Shown here: one piece after another, positions 9,340 to 18,139 of the stretch
How positions within the stretch are numbered: the first letter of the stretch is position 1
Layout: every line of letters begins with the position of its first letter
Translations under genes and position numbers: made by a program
The notes under the pieces: model-generated
The model's input: only the letters and a program-made list of their open reading frames with translations
Databases searched by the model: none
What the model was told of the DNA's origin: nothing
Assembly: GCA_964448135.1 (NCBI GenBank)
Contig: CAYUVH010000049.1
Span: 136,053 to 200,052, forward strand
Length of the DNA: 64,000 bases
Source of the DNA: CAYUVH01 sp964448135
GTDB lineage: Bacteria > Verrucomicrobiota > Verrucomicrobiia > Limisphaerales > UBA8199
Reading direction: 5' to 3'

Positions 9340-9356
9340 TGTATACAGTGTATACA
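9340..9356. promoter_or_regulatory. Inverted repeat 2, possible operator
   Basis: TGTATA at 9340-9345 is inverse-complementary to TATACA at 9351-9356 around CAGTG. The half-site and core are close to those of repeat 1. The site lies about 110 bases upstream of the proposed -35 box. Confidence 0.5.
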
Positions 9357-9552
9357 CCGATTTGGCATATACCCCCCCCACGCTCAGGGTAGTCTCAGCT
9401 AAACTCACGGTGACGGGTTTCCGGCCTGGCTTGATGCGTTTACCCTGTTGGCTGGCTTGACCCGCTTGCATTCGCCCGGGCGGTGCATATAGTGAATTGA
9501 CGCAAGGCGGACCCTCGAAAGGGCGGAGGGTGTCTGCGACCAAACCACAGCA

Positions 9553-11166
9553 ATGCGGCTGCCTCAAACCTTCAGCCTCAAGCCCCGAACCTGCGGGCTT
9601 CCAAATGGCTTGCACCGCCAGCGAGGCAGCGCATTTTCCGGAAATGTGGGGAGCTTTTTGGTCGGGAGTGTCGTGGGGTTGTTCGCAGTGGGCGGGGGCC
9701 AACACCTTGGGGCCCAGACTTCGGCCATCCCGGTGGAGGTGACCAGTGTGCGCTCAGCCATGGCGCAAGCCGACGCCGAGTCCATCGCGGACCTCGGTTC
9801 CTGGATTTGGGCCAAGGAGGTGCATGGGAAGCAGACCTGTCATTTCTGGCAGACTTTTACGGTCTCCGATTCGTCGCCCGTCGTGCGCGCACAACTTCGG
9901 ATGACGGTGGACAACGAATACACGCTTTACCTGGATGGCCGGGCGGTGGGTTGGGGCAATGACTGGAGGATGTTGAGCGATTACGACCTGAGCCGTTTGA
10001 TGAGTCCCGGGCCGCACGTGCTGGCGGTGGACGCCTACAATAACGCCGATTCCTTCGGGCTCAATACGGCCGGTGTGATCCTGGGTTTGCGCATTCGCTA
10101 CGCCGATGGGAACGTGCAGGAATTGCGCTCGGATGAAAACTGGCGGCTGGTCCCGGAGAGCGAAAAAAACTGGCAGGCGGCCAAACGTCCTGCTCCGACG
10201 TGGGCGGGCGTAAAAGTGATGGGCCCGGCGGGGACGGCGCCCTGGTGGACGGTGCCGCTGAAGGTGGAGACCATTCCACCGGGGCGCCCGGAATTTGTGC
10301 ACTTCTGGCAACAAGGGTGGTTCCAGGTTTCCCTGGGCGCCGTCTGCGTCACGGTGGTTTTGATCTGCCTGCGGTTGATGGCCCGCGTGGCGCTCCAGGC
10401 CAAGGCGCAGGAGCTGCTGCAACTGGAACGCGCCCGGATTGCGCGGGATCTCCATGACGATCTCGGGTCGGGGCTGACCATGCTGGTGCTGCAAAGCGAG
10501 GTGGCCCAGCGGGAGCTGCGCGGTCAATCCGACGCGTGTGTCCAGATCGGCCGGCTGGCGGAACGCGCGCGCGACTTGTCGAGCGGGGTGGACGAGGCGG
10601 TCTGGGCGATTAATTCGCGACGCGACACGCTCCGCGATTTTGCCAGCTACGTTTGCAAGCATGCGCAGGAATTTTTCAGTTCCTCGCCCATTCGCTGCCG
10701 GCTGGATGTGGAAGCCGAGCTGCCGCCGCTGGCGTTTGATTTGCCCCTGCGCCGGAACCTGTTTCTGGCGGTGAAGGAGGCTTTGAACAATGTCGCCAAA
10801 CATTCCCAGGCGACGGAGCTTTTCCTCCGCATTCATCGCCATGGCGAGGGATTGATCGTGGTGGTGGAGGACAATGGCCGCGGGTTCGATCTCGCGCACG
10901 CCAGCCTGGAACGCAACGGGCTGACCAACATGAGCCAGCGCTTGAAGGAAGTCGATGGCGTTTGCCGGGTAGCCAGCCGGCCCGGCGCGGGCTCGCGCAT
11001 TGAATTCATCCTGCCACGCCTGGTGGCGCAACGGTTGCCCTGGTGGCAAGGGTGGCGCTGGCGATCGAACCAGGGCGCGAACTGCGAAGTTCCCCAGGCA
11101 GCGCCATCCCAGCCGGGGACGACTTCCACGGCCGCGACCGGCGCACTCAAATCCTCGTCCGCATGA
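9553..11166 (+). CDS. NarL-type sensor histidine kinase with rhamnosidase-like sensor domain
   Basis: This 537-residue membrane kinase has four parts. A hydrophobic signal or anchor lies at residues 32-48. An extracytoplasmic beta-sandwich at about 80-200 (SWIWAKEV...FTVxxxxxxxxAQLRMTVDNEYTLYLDGRAVGWG...HVLAVDAYNNA...VILGLRIRYADG) resembles the N-terminal domain of alpha-L-rhamnosidases. A transmembrane helix lies at 256-276. The cytosolic HisKA_3 domain has the phosphoacceptor His301 in ARDLHDDLGSG, and the HATPase has an N-box at NNVAKHS (412) and VEDNGRGFD (439). The ATG at 9553 is used; a GTG at 9646 would give a shorter protein opening directly with a signal peptide. Its TGA overlaps the response-regulator ATG, so the two are translationally coupled. 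The sensor fold suggests detection of an extracellular carbohydrate or glycan-derived ligand; this is inference. Confidence 0.88.
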   Translation: MRLPQTFSLKPRTCGLPNGLHRQRGSAFSGNVGSFLVGSVVGLFAVGGGQHLGAQTSAIPVEVTSVRSAMAQADAESIADLGSWIWAKEVHGKQTCHFWQTFTVSDSSPVVRAQLRMTVDNEYTLYLDGRAVGWGNDWRMLSDYDLSRLMSPGPHVLAVDAYNNADSFGLNTAGVILGLRIRYADGNVQELRSDENWRLVPESEKNWQAAKRPAPTWAGVKVMGPAGTAPWWTVPLKVETIPPGRPEFVHFWQQGWFQVSLGAVCVTVVLICLRLMARVALQAKAQELLQLERARIARDLHDDLGSGLTMLVLQSEVAQRELRGQSDACVQIGRLAERARDLSSGVDEAVWAINSRRDTLRDFASYVCKHAQEFFSSSPIRCRLDVEAELPPLAFDLPLRRNLFLAVKEALNNVAKHSQATELFLRIHRHGEGLIVVVEDNGRGFDLAHASLERNGLTNMSQRLKEVDGVCRVASRPGAGSRIEFILPRLVAQRLPWWQGWRWRSNQGANCEVPQAAPSQPGTTSTAATGALKSSSA

Positions 11167-11864
11167 AGACCCAAAGTTCAGTTCCCGTCATTGAACCACC
11201 CGCGCGCAGTCCCTTGCGCGTGGTGCTGGTCGAGGACCAGCCCGAGATTCGCGACAATTGGCAGCGGTTGATCGAGTCGTTTTCCGACTTCAATTTTGTG
11301 CGCGCCTGCGCGACGGGGGAGGAGGCCCTGGAGGTCGTGCCTTCGGTGCAGCCGGACGTGGTGTTGATGGACATTTTCCTGCCGCGCATGTCGGGCATCG
11401 AATGCACCTCCCGGCTCAAAGCTTTGCTGCCCAAACTGCAGATCGTGATCCTGACCGCGGTCGAGGACGACGAACTGGTTTTTCTCGCGCTTGAAGCTGG
11501 CGCCGACGGTTATCTCCTGAAGCGAACGAAGCCCGAGCATTTGCGGACGGCGTTGCTGGACGTCTTTACCGGCGGCGCGCCCATGAGCAGCGAGATCGCG
11601 CGCCGGGTCGTGGAATCCTTTCGCCGCCGGCCGCAGCCCCGCGGGGAGGCGACGCATCTATCTTCGCGCGAAGAAGAAGTGCTCGACCTGCTCTCCAAAG
11701 GATACTTCAACAAGGAAATCGCCGACCGCCTCGAATTGAGCATTGATACTGTGCGCAGCCATTTGAAGCACATCTACGAAAAGATGCACGTCCGCTCGCG
11801 CACTGAAGCCGTGGCCCGTTACATCGCCGGCAGCCCCGCCACATCGAAGCCGGACCGCGAGTGA
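11163..11864 (+). CDS. LuxR/NarL-family response regulator
   Basis: This 233-residue regulator pairs with the kinase immediately upstream. The receiver domain (about 18-135) has the acidic pair Glu24-Asp25, phosphoacceptor Asp70 in VVLMDIFLP, and Lys120 in GYLLK. The C-terminal LuxR-type helix-turn-helix is LSSREEEVLDLLSKGYFNKEIADRLELSIDTVRSHLKHIYEKMHV. The ATG at 11163 overlaps the kinase stop by four bases (ATGA). It replaces the longer frame from 11043, whose first 40 residues are not conserved in the family and lie inside the kinase gene. It likely controls its own operon or nearby glycan genes, and the inverted repeats at 9273 and 9340 are candidate targets. Confidence 0.9.
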   Translation: MKTQSSVPVIEPPARSPLRVVLVEDQPEIRDNWQRLIESFSDFNFVRACATGEEALEVVPSVQPDVVLMDIFLPRMSGIECTSRLKALLPKLQIVILTAVEDDELVFLALEAGADGYLLKRTKPEHLRTALLDVFTGGAPMSSEIARRVVESFRRRPQPRGEATHLSSREEEVLDLLSKGYFNKEIADRLELSIDTVRSHLKHIYEKMHVRSRTEAVARYIAGSPATSKPDRE

Positions 11865-11891
11865 AAGGTCTCGGGACGAAGGCGTCCGGAC

Positions 11892-14800
11892 TCAGGGGCA
11901 CCCAAACGAGGCGGCCGCACGATAGTACATTTGAGGGGCGCTATTGGTGACAGTGAAGGACCAAAAACCAGCAGGGTCGGACAGTGAGTTGGTGCTGCCG
12001 GGTACGGGCGACCAGGTGCTATCGGCAGCGGTAAGTTCCGGATTGGCGATGACGTAATATTCCGCGCCGGGGGTGCCCTGGAAGTTCAAGGTGAGGGAAC
12101 CATCCGGATGGGATACGAACGAGAGGAGGTTGTTGGTCTGGCTGCACGGGGTCGGCGCCTGCACAATTTGCTGCATGTCATCCACATTGCTTTCAAAGGT
12201 GCCGTCACCCTGATACTCGGCCAGAATGTCGTGTATGCCCGCGGGAAGCGAGGCGGTGGCGAAGACGGCCACGCCGCCGACGAGGGCATTGGTGCTGAAG
12301 GGGAGGTCGTTCACGCGGAAAATCACGTTTCCTGTCGGTATGCCGGGAGCGGGGGCGAGCGCGGCCAGGCTGGCGGTGAAGATGACGTTCGAACCCGGAG
12401 CCGAGGGATTCAGCGACGAGGTGAGATTGAGCGATACGGAGGCGGCGACGACCGTTTGGGTTACGACCGAGGCGGAGCTGCCAGCGAAAGTATTGTCGCC
12501 GGAATAGGCGGCGGTAATTGCGTGATCGCCAACGGTCAGGTTGGTGGTGACCACCGAGGAAATACCGGCAGTGACAGCCGCCGGGCTGCCGATGGGGGAA
12601 GCGCCATCATAGAAAGTGACGGTGCCCGTGGGGGTGTTGGCGCCGGTCAAAGAGTTTTCGCCCTGGACCACGCTGGCGATCAGCGTAACGGGTTCGCCGT
12701 AAGTCGAAGGGTTCGGCGGACCGAGGGCGATGGCGGAAGCGGGGCCGTTGGCAACGGTAAGTTTGCCGGTGCCCGCGAAGCGGGTGTTGTCCTGGTAAGT
12801 GGCGCCGGAGGTGGAGGAGCCCCAAGTGCCGGCGCGTTTGTAGGTCAGGCCGCCGTCGAAGGAGAGGGCGTAGGCGGTGTTGGCGGCGGAGTTGGTGACC
12901 ATGGCGGTGCCGTTGAGATGCAGACGATGAGCGGCTTTGAAGTAGGCGCCTTCCAACGCGAGGCGGGCGGAGGATTGTATGTCGACGTCGCCGGTGCCCA
13001 GGCAGCCGTTGGTATTGGCGATCAGCGTGCCCTGGCTGACCACGGTGCCGGCGGTGTAGGTGTTGCTTTGCGACAGAGTAAGCGTCCCGGTGCCGAGTTT
13101 GACGAGCGAGCCGCTGCCGGTGAGACGGGCGGCAATGGTGAACTGCGTTCCAGCGGAGCCGACCTCGATGGCCCCGCCTTCGAGGGAGAGAACGTATTGG
13201 TTGGTAAGGTAGATGGCGGTGCCATTTGCGGGAAGCGGGAGGCCGGCGGAGATCATGCCGTCGCCGAGGAGATGAATGGTGGCATTGGCGCTGCCGGGCG
13301 CGCCGAGCCCGAAGGGCTGCTTGGCGGGCAAATCCGAGACCACCGTCACGGTGCCGGCTTCGATGTAGGTCGGGCCGGTATAGAATTCGTTGCCCCCGAC
13401 ATTCATGCCGCCCGCGCCGCGTTTCGTGATGCCGTTGCCGGCGAGGTAGATGCCGGGGGCGCTGGTCATGCTCAGATAGGCGCCCGTCGCGACGGTCAGC
13501 AGCGTGGTGCCCGCGGTACCGCTGGTTCCGCTGTTCGTCACGTAACTGCCTTCCAACTGAACCTGACCTTGCTCGACCGTGGCGCTTTTCCAACTGGTGT
13601 TGGGCATGGCGGTGACTTTGAAAAAGCCCGTTGCGTCCGACCCCGCGGAGAATACGGCGTCGGAATTGGCAGTCCACGCGGCGGGCGTGCCCGTGCCGCC
13701 GGGGCTGGTGCTCCAGAAGCTGCCCGTCCAGGCTCCACCCGGCGAGGTGCCGCCCGCGCCCGCGGTGGCGCCGTTGATATCCCAGTAACGAGCGGAGTTG
13801 TTGGAAACGACCGTGATGGTTTGGGAAGCGGTGGCGCCGAACCAGGCCACGCTGTCCTGAACCATTTTCCATGCGAAGGTGTAGGTGCCGGGCGTGGGCG
13901 GGGCGGTGGCGTTGAAGGTGAAGGTTGCGTTCTGGCCCGGGTTGACAGGCGAACTGGCCAGGGCGACGCGGCTGAATCCCCACGTGGAATTATCCTGCGG
14001 GCTTTGCGAGCCGAGGTTGTGCGGCGTTGAGCCGCCGGCGACCCAGGGTTTGCTGCCGGTGTTGCCCATGACGATGGTGGCGGAGAAGACCTGTCCGGCG
14101 GTCACGGAGGCGGGAGCCGCAAGGCTTACGAGCGAGGCGTTGTTGGTGGTGGCCGCGGCGCTGACGGTGATTTTCGCCCACACCTTGGGTCCGAAATAAA
14201 CGCTGGCCGAGGAATTCATCTGGAAGTCCGCCTCATAATTGCCGGGTGTCGTCGGCGCGTGCAAGGGAACGCTGAAAACGTAACTCGCGCCCGCGGCGAT
14301 GCTGGAAGCGGGGATGGCCTGGTAAGCCGCGCCCAGGTTCGGGCTGGCCGGAACATCACCATTGTGATTGAGCGTGTAGCCGTTGGCGCCGTTGGCGATC
14401 CAGGTGGTGGTGCCGGTGTTCTTAATGGTAAATGTCTTGGTGAAGGCCTGGCCCGGAGTGAGCACGCTGCCATCCGGATAATTCGCGGATGTCAGCGCGG
14501 CTCCGTCCACGCCGGTGGTGCCTGTATTTTTGGCGCTATGGATGAAACCCTGGCAATGGCCAACACCCCAGCCGTCGTCCCGCTCCACGTGCGACCCACC
14601 CGTTCCCGATCGCGTCATGGTCTTCCGGACGGTGGAGCTGAAATTCTCCTCGACGATATGGACCTTGGTGGCATCCACGTAGTCCACGACCGCGACATGG
14701 CCAAAAGAGCCGGCATTCCAGGTTACCATGTCTCCGGGCACGGGAATGTAGCCGCTGCCGTTGGCGTGGGGGATCAGTCCCATGCTGGCGGCGCTGCCAT

Positions 14801-15098
14801 AGATTTGATTGGCGTTGGGAAAGTGGCCCGAGCGCCAGCCTTTCATCGTGTAAAGCCGTCCGGGCAACTCCACGCACTGCCATTTGAGCCCAACGTCAAC
14901 GCCGTTGTAATAGCTGCGCTGGCCGACGTCGCTGCTGTTGAAGGAGTAAACGTCGCAACCGTTGCCGCCGAGCCACGCGGAGCCTGACAGCCAGACCGTG
15001 CCGGCCTGGGCCAGTTGGCAAAGCAGCAACATCGCAAGGAAGGCGATGTACTGTGCCGAGGTTCGATTCCGGCCTGCGAAAAGTCCCATGGTTGCCAT
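11892..15098 (-). CDS. Secreted CHAP-domain protein with NBR1-Ig, autotransporter-type and Ig-like 3 repeats
   Basis: This exported modular protein of about 1068 residues begins with a signal peptide (FLAMLLLCQLAQA). The CHAP amidase/peptidase domain follows: Cys75 in KWQCVE, His134 in FGHVAVV, and HIVEENF near 149, so all catalytic elements look present. Next come two NBR1-type Ig domains (TPGQAFTKTFTIKNTGTTTW and SVTAGQVFSATIVMGNTGSKPW), an autotransporter-associated beta-strand region (GSLVKLGTGTLTLSQSNTYTAGT) and two Ig-like 3 repeats (PTGTVTFYDGASPIG, AYSGDNTFAGS). The last part is a short beta-module ending MYYRAA. The frame is open to 15347, inside the upstream gene, but the signal peptide supports ATG 15098 (another ATG is at 15089). 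Likely role: cleavage of peptidoglycan or peptide cross-bridges, or surface attachment. No membrane-spanning beta-barrel is seen. Confidence 0.85.
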   Translation of the reverse strand: MATMGLFAGRNRTSAQYIAFLAMLLLCQLAQAGTVWLSGSAWLGGNGCDVYSFNSSDVGQRSYYNGVDVGLKWQCVELPGRLYTMKGWRSGHFPNANQIYGSAASMGLIPHANGSGYIPVPGDMVTWNAGSFGHVAVVDYVDATKVHIVEENFSSTVRKTMTRSGTGGSHVERDDGWGVGHCQGFIHSAKNTGTTGVDGAALTSANYPDGSVLTPGQAFTKTFTIKNTGTTTWIANGANGYTLNHNGDVPASPNLGAAYQAIPASSIAAGASYVFSVPLHAPTTPGNYEADFQMNSSASVYFGPKVWAKITVSAAATTNNASLVSLAAPASVTAGQVFSATIVMGNTGSKPWVAGGSTPHNLGSQSPQDNSTWGFSRVALASSPVNPGQNATFTFNATAPPTPGTYTFAWKMVQDSVAWFGATASQTITVVSNNSARYWDINGATAGAGGTSPGGAWTGSFWSTSPGGTGTPAAWTANSDAVFSAGSDATGFFKVTAMPNTSWKSATVEQGQVQLEGSYVTNSGTSGTAGTTLLTVATGAYLSMTSAPGIYLAGNGITKRGAGGMNVGGNEFYTGPTYIEAGTVTVVSDLPAKQPFGLGAPGSANATIHLLGDGMISAGLPLPANGTAIYLTNQYVLSLEGGAIEVGSAGTQFTIAARLTGSGSLVKLGTGTLTLSQSNTYTAGTVVSQGTLIANTNGCLGTGDVDIQSSARLALEGAYFKAAHRLHLNGTAMVTNSAANTAYALSFDGGLTYKRAGTWGSSTSGATYQDNTRFAGTGKLTVANGPASAIALGPPNPSTYGEPVTLIASVVQGENSLTGANTPTGTVTFYDGASPIGSPAAVTAGISSVVTTNLTVGDHAITAAYSGDNTFAGSSASVVTQTVVAASVSLNLTSSLNPSAPGSNVIFTASLAALAPAPGIPTGNVIFRVNDLPFSTNALVGGVAVFATASLPAGIHDILAEYQGDGTFESNVDDMQQIVQAPTPCSQTNNLLSFVSHPDGSLTLNFQGTPGAEYYVIANPELTAADSTWSPVPGSTNSLSDPAGFWSFTVTNSAPQMYYRAAASFGCP

Positions 15099-15231
15099 TC
15101 CGGTTCCAGCGACAGAAGGCGCAGCAGGCATGCGGTGTTTTATACCACGAGTCGTCGCCCGCATGCACGTCGGTTTTATAGACGATGAACGGTGTTTCAA
15201 TTCGGTTTGTAGCAGCTGATCCGCGGCAGGA

Positions 15232-17019
15232 TTACTTGGTCGTGGTGGCGCCGGGGATGCGGCTTTTGTATCCGGCGAGCTTGGTTTCGAAATCGGCGGC
15301 GTTCTCCTGAAGAATCTGGATCTTTTCGCGACGGGCGATTTGCTCAAACCGTGCCACCACTTGCGCGTAGTCTGGTCCCGTGAATTCCGGGCCGCGCACG
15401 CATTTCACGTAAAGCAGCGGCAGTTCGGCGCGCTCGATGCGACGGGTGAGAACCTCATCGCCAGCGGCCGATTCCCGCGCCCGCGCAAAAATCGCCGTGG
15501 CCTCGTCGCTGAATTGTTTCGTGAAAAAGGGCGCATCCATCGGATAACGAATGCCGCCCGGCGGCGTGGCCATCTCAGCCGCGTGCCCGGTTCTCATCTT
15601 GGTTAGCAGCGCCTCGTAGGCTTCCATCGCCGGGGCGGCGGCTCCGTAGTGCCCTTGAATGAAATCGCGCGCGAGCGCGGCCTCGTCCCACGCCGGATTC
15701 CACAGCAGCTTGGCGGTCACCCAGCTTTTGAATTCGTCGCGCTCGGCGGGTCCTTCGTAGCCGCCTTGGAGCATCACACCTTCCGCGTGGTTCGTGACCC
15801 AAAATCGGATATTGGCGACCATTACATCCAGGTTGGGCATGGGCGCGAGGTAATGACTGAAGTTCACGTTGTAATCCCAAATGTAAATCCGGTTGTGCAC
15901 CTTGCCCCAGGCGTTGATCAGTTGGGCGGAGGTGCATTGTTCGGCGGGTGTGAAGGGACGGGACCACGCGCCCGCCACGTCATTGCACAGCCGGATTGCC
16001 ACGTTCTTGCGCGGCCGCGCCGTCTTCGGGACCTGGATTGTTTCGAGGTAGGCGAGGGTGTCGATCACTACTTCCGGATGTTCCTTTTCGATTGCTTCCG
16101 CCACCTGGTTCACGAGCACGAGCTGATTCGCCATGTCGGAGCCTTCCGCGTCGCGCAGTTTCTTGCAGCGCTCGCACAGGCAGCTCAACTGGATGTCATT
16201 TTTCGAGACGCTGACGATTTCCGTGTGCGGATTGTTCTTCAACACCTGGCGCACGTAGTCGGTGGCGATCTTCGCCACTTCCGGCTCGGTGGGGCAGAGT
16301 TGTGCGGTCGTGCGTTTGCCGTCCGCTCCCAGCGCGAAATATTCGGGATGCTCCTTGAAATACTTGTCGGCTGGGACGAGCTGGGCTGCGGTGTGGACAA
16401 ACATGTTCGCGTAATCCATGTGTCCGCCCTTTTCCTCAGGTACTTCGCTGTAGGGGGCATTTGCGCGATTGCGCAGTGACCAGTCGGGATCGAATGCGCG
16501 CTTGTAAAACGGATCGCGAAGCTTCAGCTGAGGAATGTAATGGCGTGCGACCGGGGAGATGACGAGTGTGTTCGTCCTCGTCAGTTTCACCGAATCATTC
16601 GCGTAATACCGCCAGCCCAGGTCCTCCTCCAGCAGGTCATAAACCGCGTTGAGGACGCCGCGAGTCTTGCCGCCCGAGAGCAAAATTCCTCCGCGATTGA
16701 CGGCGATCGCATAACCTTCGTCGCCCAGCGCAGGGTCCGTGCTGATGGCGATCGAGTTTCGCCCGCCTTTGCCCGATTTGATTTCGAGCGTCGCCCCGGT
16801 CATTTCCTTGATCCAATGCTGCAATTCCACCGCGGCGTTGGTTTCCTGGGGCGTGGGCCAGACGGGAATCTGGATGTTGCCTTGGGGCTTCCCGGCTTTC
16901 ACCACGCGCACCTCGCCGGCCGGTTTGCCCGGAGGCTTGAGCGAGTTGGTCCATTGCGCCGGCGCGCTCGTGCAAAGGCTGCAGGCGATTCCAATCCAAG
17001 TAGCGATGCGAAGATTCAT
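15232..17019 (-). CDS. DUF4838-domain secreted protein, putative glycoside hydrolase
   Basis: The 595-residue product has a signal peptide (MNLRIATWIGIACSLCTSAPAQ). An alpha-glucuronidase/hexosaminidase-like N-terminal domain follows (AVELQHWIKEMTGATLEIKSG...NAVYDLLEEDLGWRYYA), then a DUF4838 region with the cysteine motif CLCERCKKLRDAEGS and DTLAYLETIQVPKTARPRKNVAIRLCND. The architecture suggests a TIM-barrel glycoside hydrolase, but I cannot name the substrate or nucleophile. ATG 17019 was chosen over upstream in-frame positions because it begins the signal peptide. It lies 10 bases after the stop of the cytosolic propeller gene (17030) and is the last member of a tight minus-strand run starting at 20025 or 19486. 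This links it to the two beta-propeller-like proteins. Confidence 0.8.
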   Translation of the reverse strand: MNLRIATWIGIACSLCTSAPAQWTNSLKPPGKPAGEVRVVKAGKPQGNIQIPVWPTPQETNAAVELQHWIKEMTGATLEIKSGKGGRNSIAISTDPALGDEGYAIAVNRGGILLSGGKTRGVLNAVYDLLEEDLGWRYYANDSVKLTRTNTLVISPVARHYIPQLKLRDPFYKRAFDPDWSLRNRANAPYSEVPEEKGGHMDYANMFVHTAAQLVPADKYFKEHPEYFALGADGKRTTAQLCPTEPEVAKIATDYVRQVLKNNPHTEIVSVSKNDIQLSCLCERCKKLRDAEGSDMANQLVLVNQVAEAIEKEHPEVVIDTLAYLETIQVPKTARPRKNVAIRLCNDVAGAWSRPFTPAEQCTSAQLINAWGKVHNRIYIWDYNVNFSHYLAPMPNLDVMVANIRFWVTNHAEGVMLQGGYEGPAERDEFKSWVTAKLLWNPAWDEAALARDFIQGHYGAAAPAMEAYEALLTKMRTGHAAEMATPPGGIRYPMDAPFFTKQFSDEATAIFARARESAAGDEVLTRRIERAELPLLYVKCVRGPEFTGPDYAQVVARFEQIARREKIQILQENAADFETKLAGYKSRIPGATTTK

Positions 17020-17029
17020 AATTGTCCGT

Positions 17030-18130
17030 TCACGATAGTACCTGGATGCGCGGAAAATACAGCCACAGATGCCCGAGGTCATCGTCCTCGCCAAAAATAA
17101 TCTGTCCGTCCCGCCCCGTTACCGCGTCTCCGAACACATACCCGTATCTCCGCCGTTCAAGGACTGATACGGCCACGCCCAGGTTGGTCGCCTCTTTGGT
17201 CCGCGGGTTGTAACAAAACATTTTCGCCATCTCCGCCCCGCAAAAGCCGAACACCCGTCCGTCATTCGTCGTTGCCATTGGTCCCACGGGCGCAAGCAGC
17301 GTCTTCGCCAGCGCTTCGCTGAATCCGCGCTCTTCATCGAACGAAAAGAGTTTCCCGTCCGCGTCTGCCGTATACAGAAATCCGCGGTTGTGATCCTTCG
17401 CCCATGTAAGGGGAGTCTTATCCCAGGCCCCCTGCGGCAGCGCCACCGACTTGCGCTCCAGTTTTCCCGAGGAAGGATCGAACCTCCATAGATGGCCCTC
17501 GCCATCCTGACCGAAAATACTTCCTTTCGATCCCACTGCGACGCGGCCCTTGCCGGACACCTCGCCCATAACCTGAATCTTGCCTCCCTCGATATCGACG
17601 GTAAATAGATGCCCCGTAGTGACGCCGACCGCGAATTTCCGGTTTGCATCCGCCACGGCGTGCACGATGGCCTCCCCGTTTACCTTGCCCAATTCCTGAA
17701 AAGCCGGTCGGCCGAATCCCCATTCCTGTATCAGATCGAAAGGCAACGACTCAAACGCGCCCGCTACCACGCGCCCGCCTTCCGGACCATTCACGCACGC
17801 CACAAACCGCGATTTGCCGCAGCACACGGCGGCACAATGATTCGCCCGCTCGACAGTTCCCCGGTCATACACCAATCCCGTAACCCCATGAAAGATGCCG
17901 ACGAACAGATGCGTCGCCCGCCCGCTGGTGCCACCGTAAATCATGCCGTCGCCGGACACATCCAGCGCCGTGATGTGGCTCTCATCGCCCGGGATCGGAA
18001 TCGTCGCACCCGGGAAACAAGTGGGAAAAGCGGCCATGGTTCCTTCCTTTGTGAAGGTCCCGTGGACAATCTCGTCCGTTAGCGCCTTCGCCTCCGGCGA
18101 GTTCATGTCATACTTCTTTTTCTCGCTCAT
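17030..18130 (-). CDS. Beta-propeller-like protein without signal peptide, unknown function
   Basis: I do not recognise a named family. The 366-residue sequence has recurring short beta-blade patterns (ITALDVSGDGMIYGGTSG, HAVADANRKFAVGVTTGHLFTVDIEGG, GRVAVGSKGSIFGQDGEGHLWRFDPSSGK, GFLYTADADGKLFSFDEERG, DGRVFGFCG, GQIIFGEDDDLGHLWLYFP), consistent with six or seven propeller blades. No signal peptide or membrane segment is present; the start MSEKKKYDMNSPEAKAL looks cytosolic. It sits 9 bases after the Tat-exported propeller gene and 10 bases before the DUF4838 gene, so it is almost certainly co-expressed. It may be an intracellular lyase, isomerase or lactonase acting on the product of the exported enzymes. 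That role is guesswork from position. Confidence 0.7.
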   Translation of the reverse strand: MSEKKKYDMNSPEAKALTDEIVHGTFTKEGTMAAFPTCFPGATIPIPGDESHITALDVSGDGMIYGGTSGRATHLFVGIFHGVTGLVYDRGTVERANHCAAVCCGKSRFVACVNGPEGGRVVAGAFESLPFDLIQEWGFGRPAFQELGKVNGEAIVHAVADANRKFAVGVTTGHLFTVDIEGGKIQVMGEVSGKGRVAVGSKGSIFGQDGEGHLWRFDPSSGKLERKSVALPQGAWDKTPLTWAKDHNRGFLYTADADGKLFSFDEERGFSEALAKTLLAPVGPMATTNDGRVFGFCGAEMAKMFCYNPRTKEATNLGVAVSVLERRRYGYVFGDAVTGRDGQIIFGEDDDLGHLWLYFPRIQVLS

Positions 18131-18139
18131 GGTGAATCC

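Larger units (their letters stand above)
9171..9552 (+). promoter_or_regulatory. Promoter region of the two-component operon with two related inverted repeats
   Basis: This 382-base gene-free stretch holds two similar palindromes, at 9273-9292 and 9340-9356, both centred on a CAGTG core. A run of eight C lies at 9371-9378. A possible sigma-70 promoter is TTGCAT (9466-9471), 16 bases, TATAGT (9488-9493), about 60 bases before the kinase ATG. The arrangement of paired operators upstream of a plausible promoter is an inference from sequence alone. Confidence 0.45.

Noticed and set aside
11865..11891. Short hairpin GGACG/CGTCC between the response regulator and the CHAP gene
   Set aside because: Five base pairs and no T-run are not enough to call a terminator.
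12108..14030. Open frame of 640 codons opposite the CHAP protein
   Set aside because: Its glycine- and arginine-rich sequence has no motif, while the minus-strand frame shows a signal peptide, CHAP residues and repeats.
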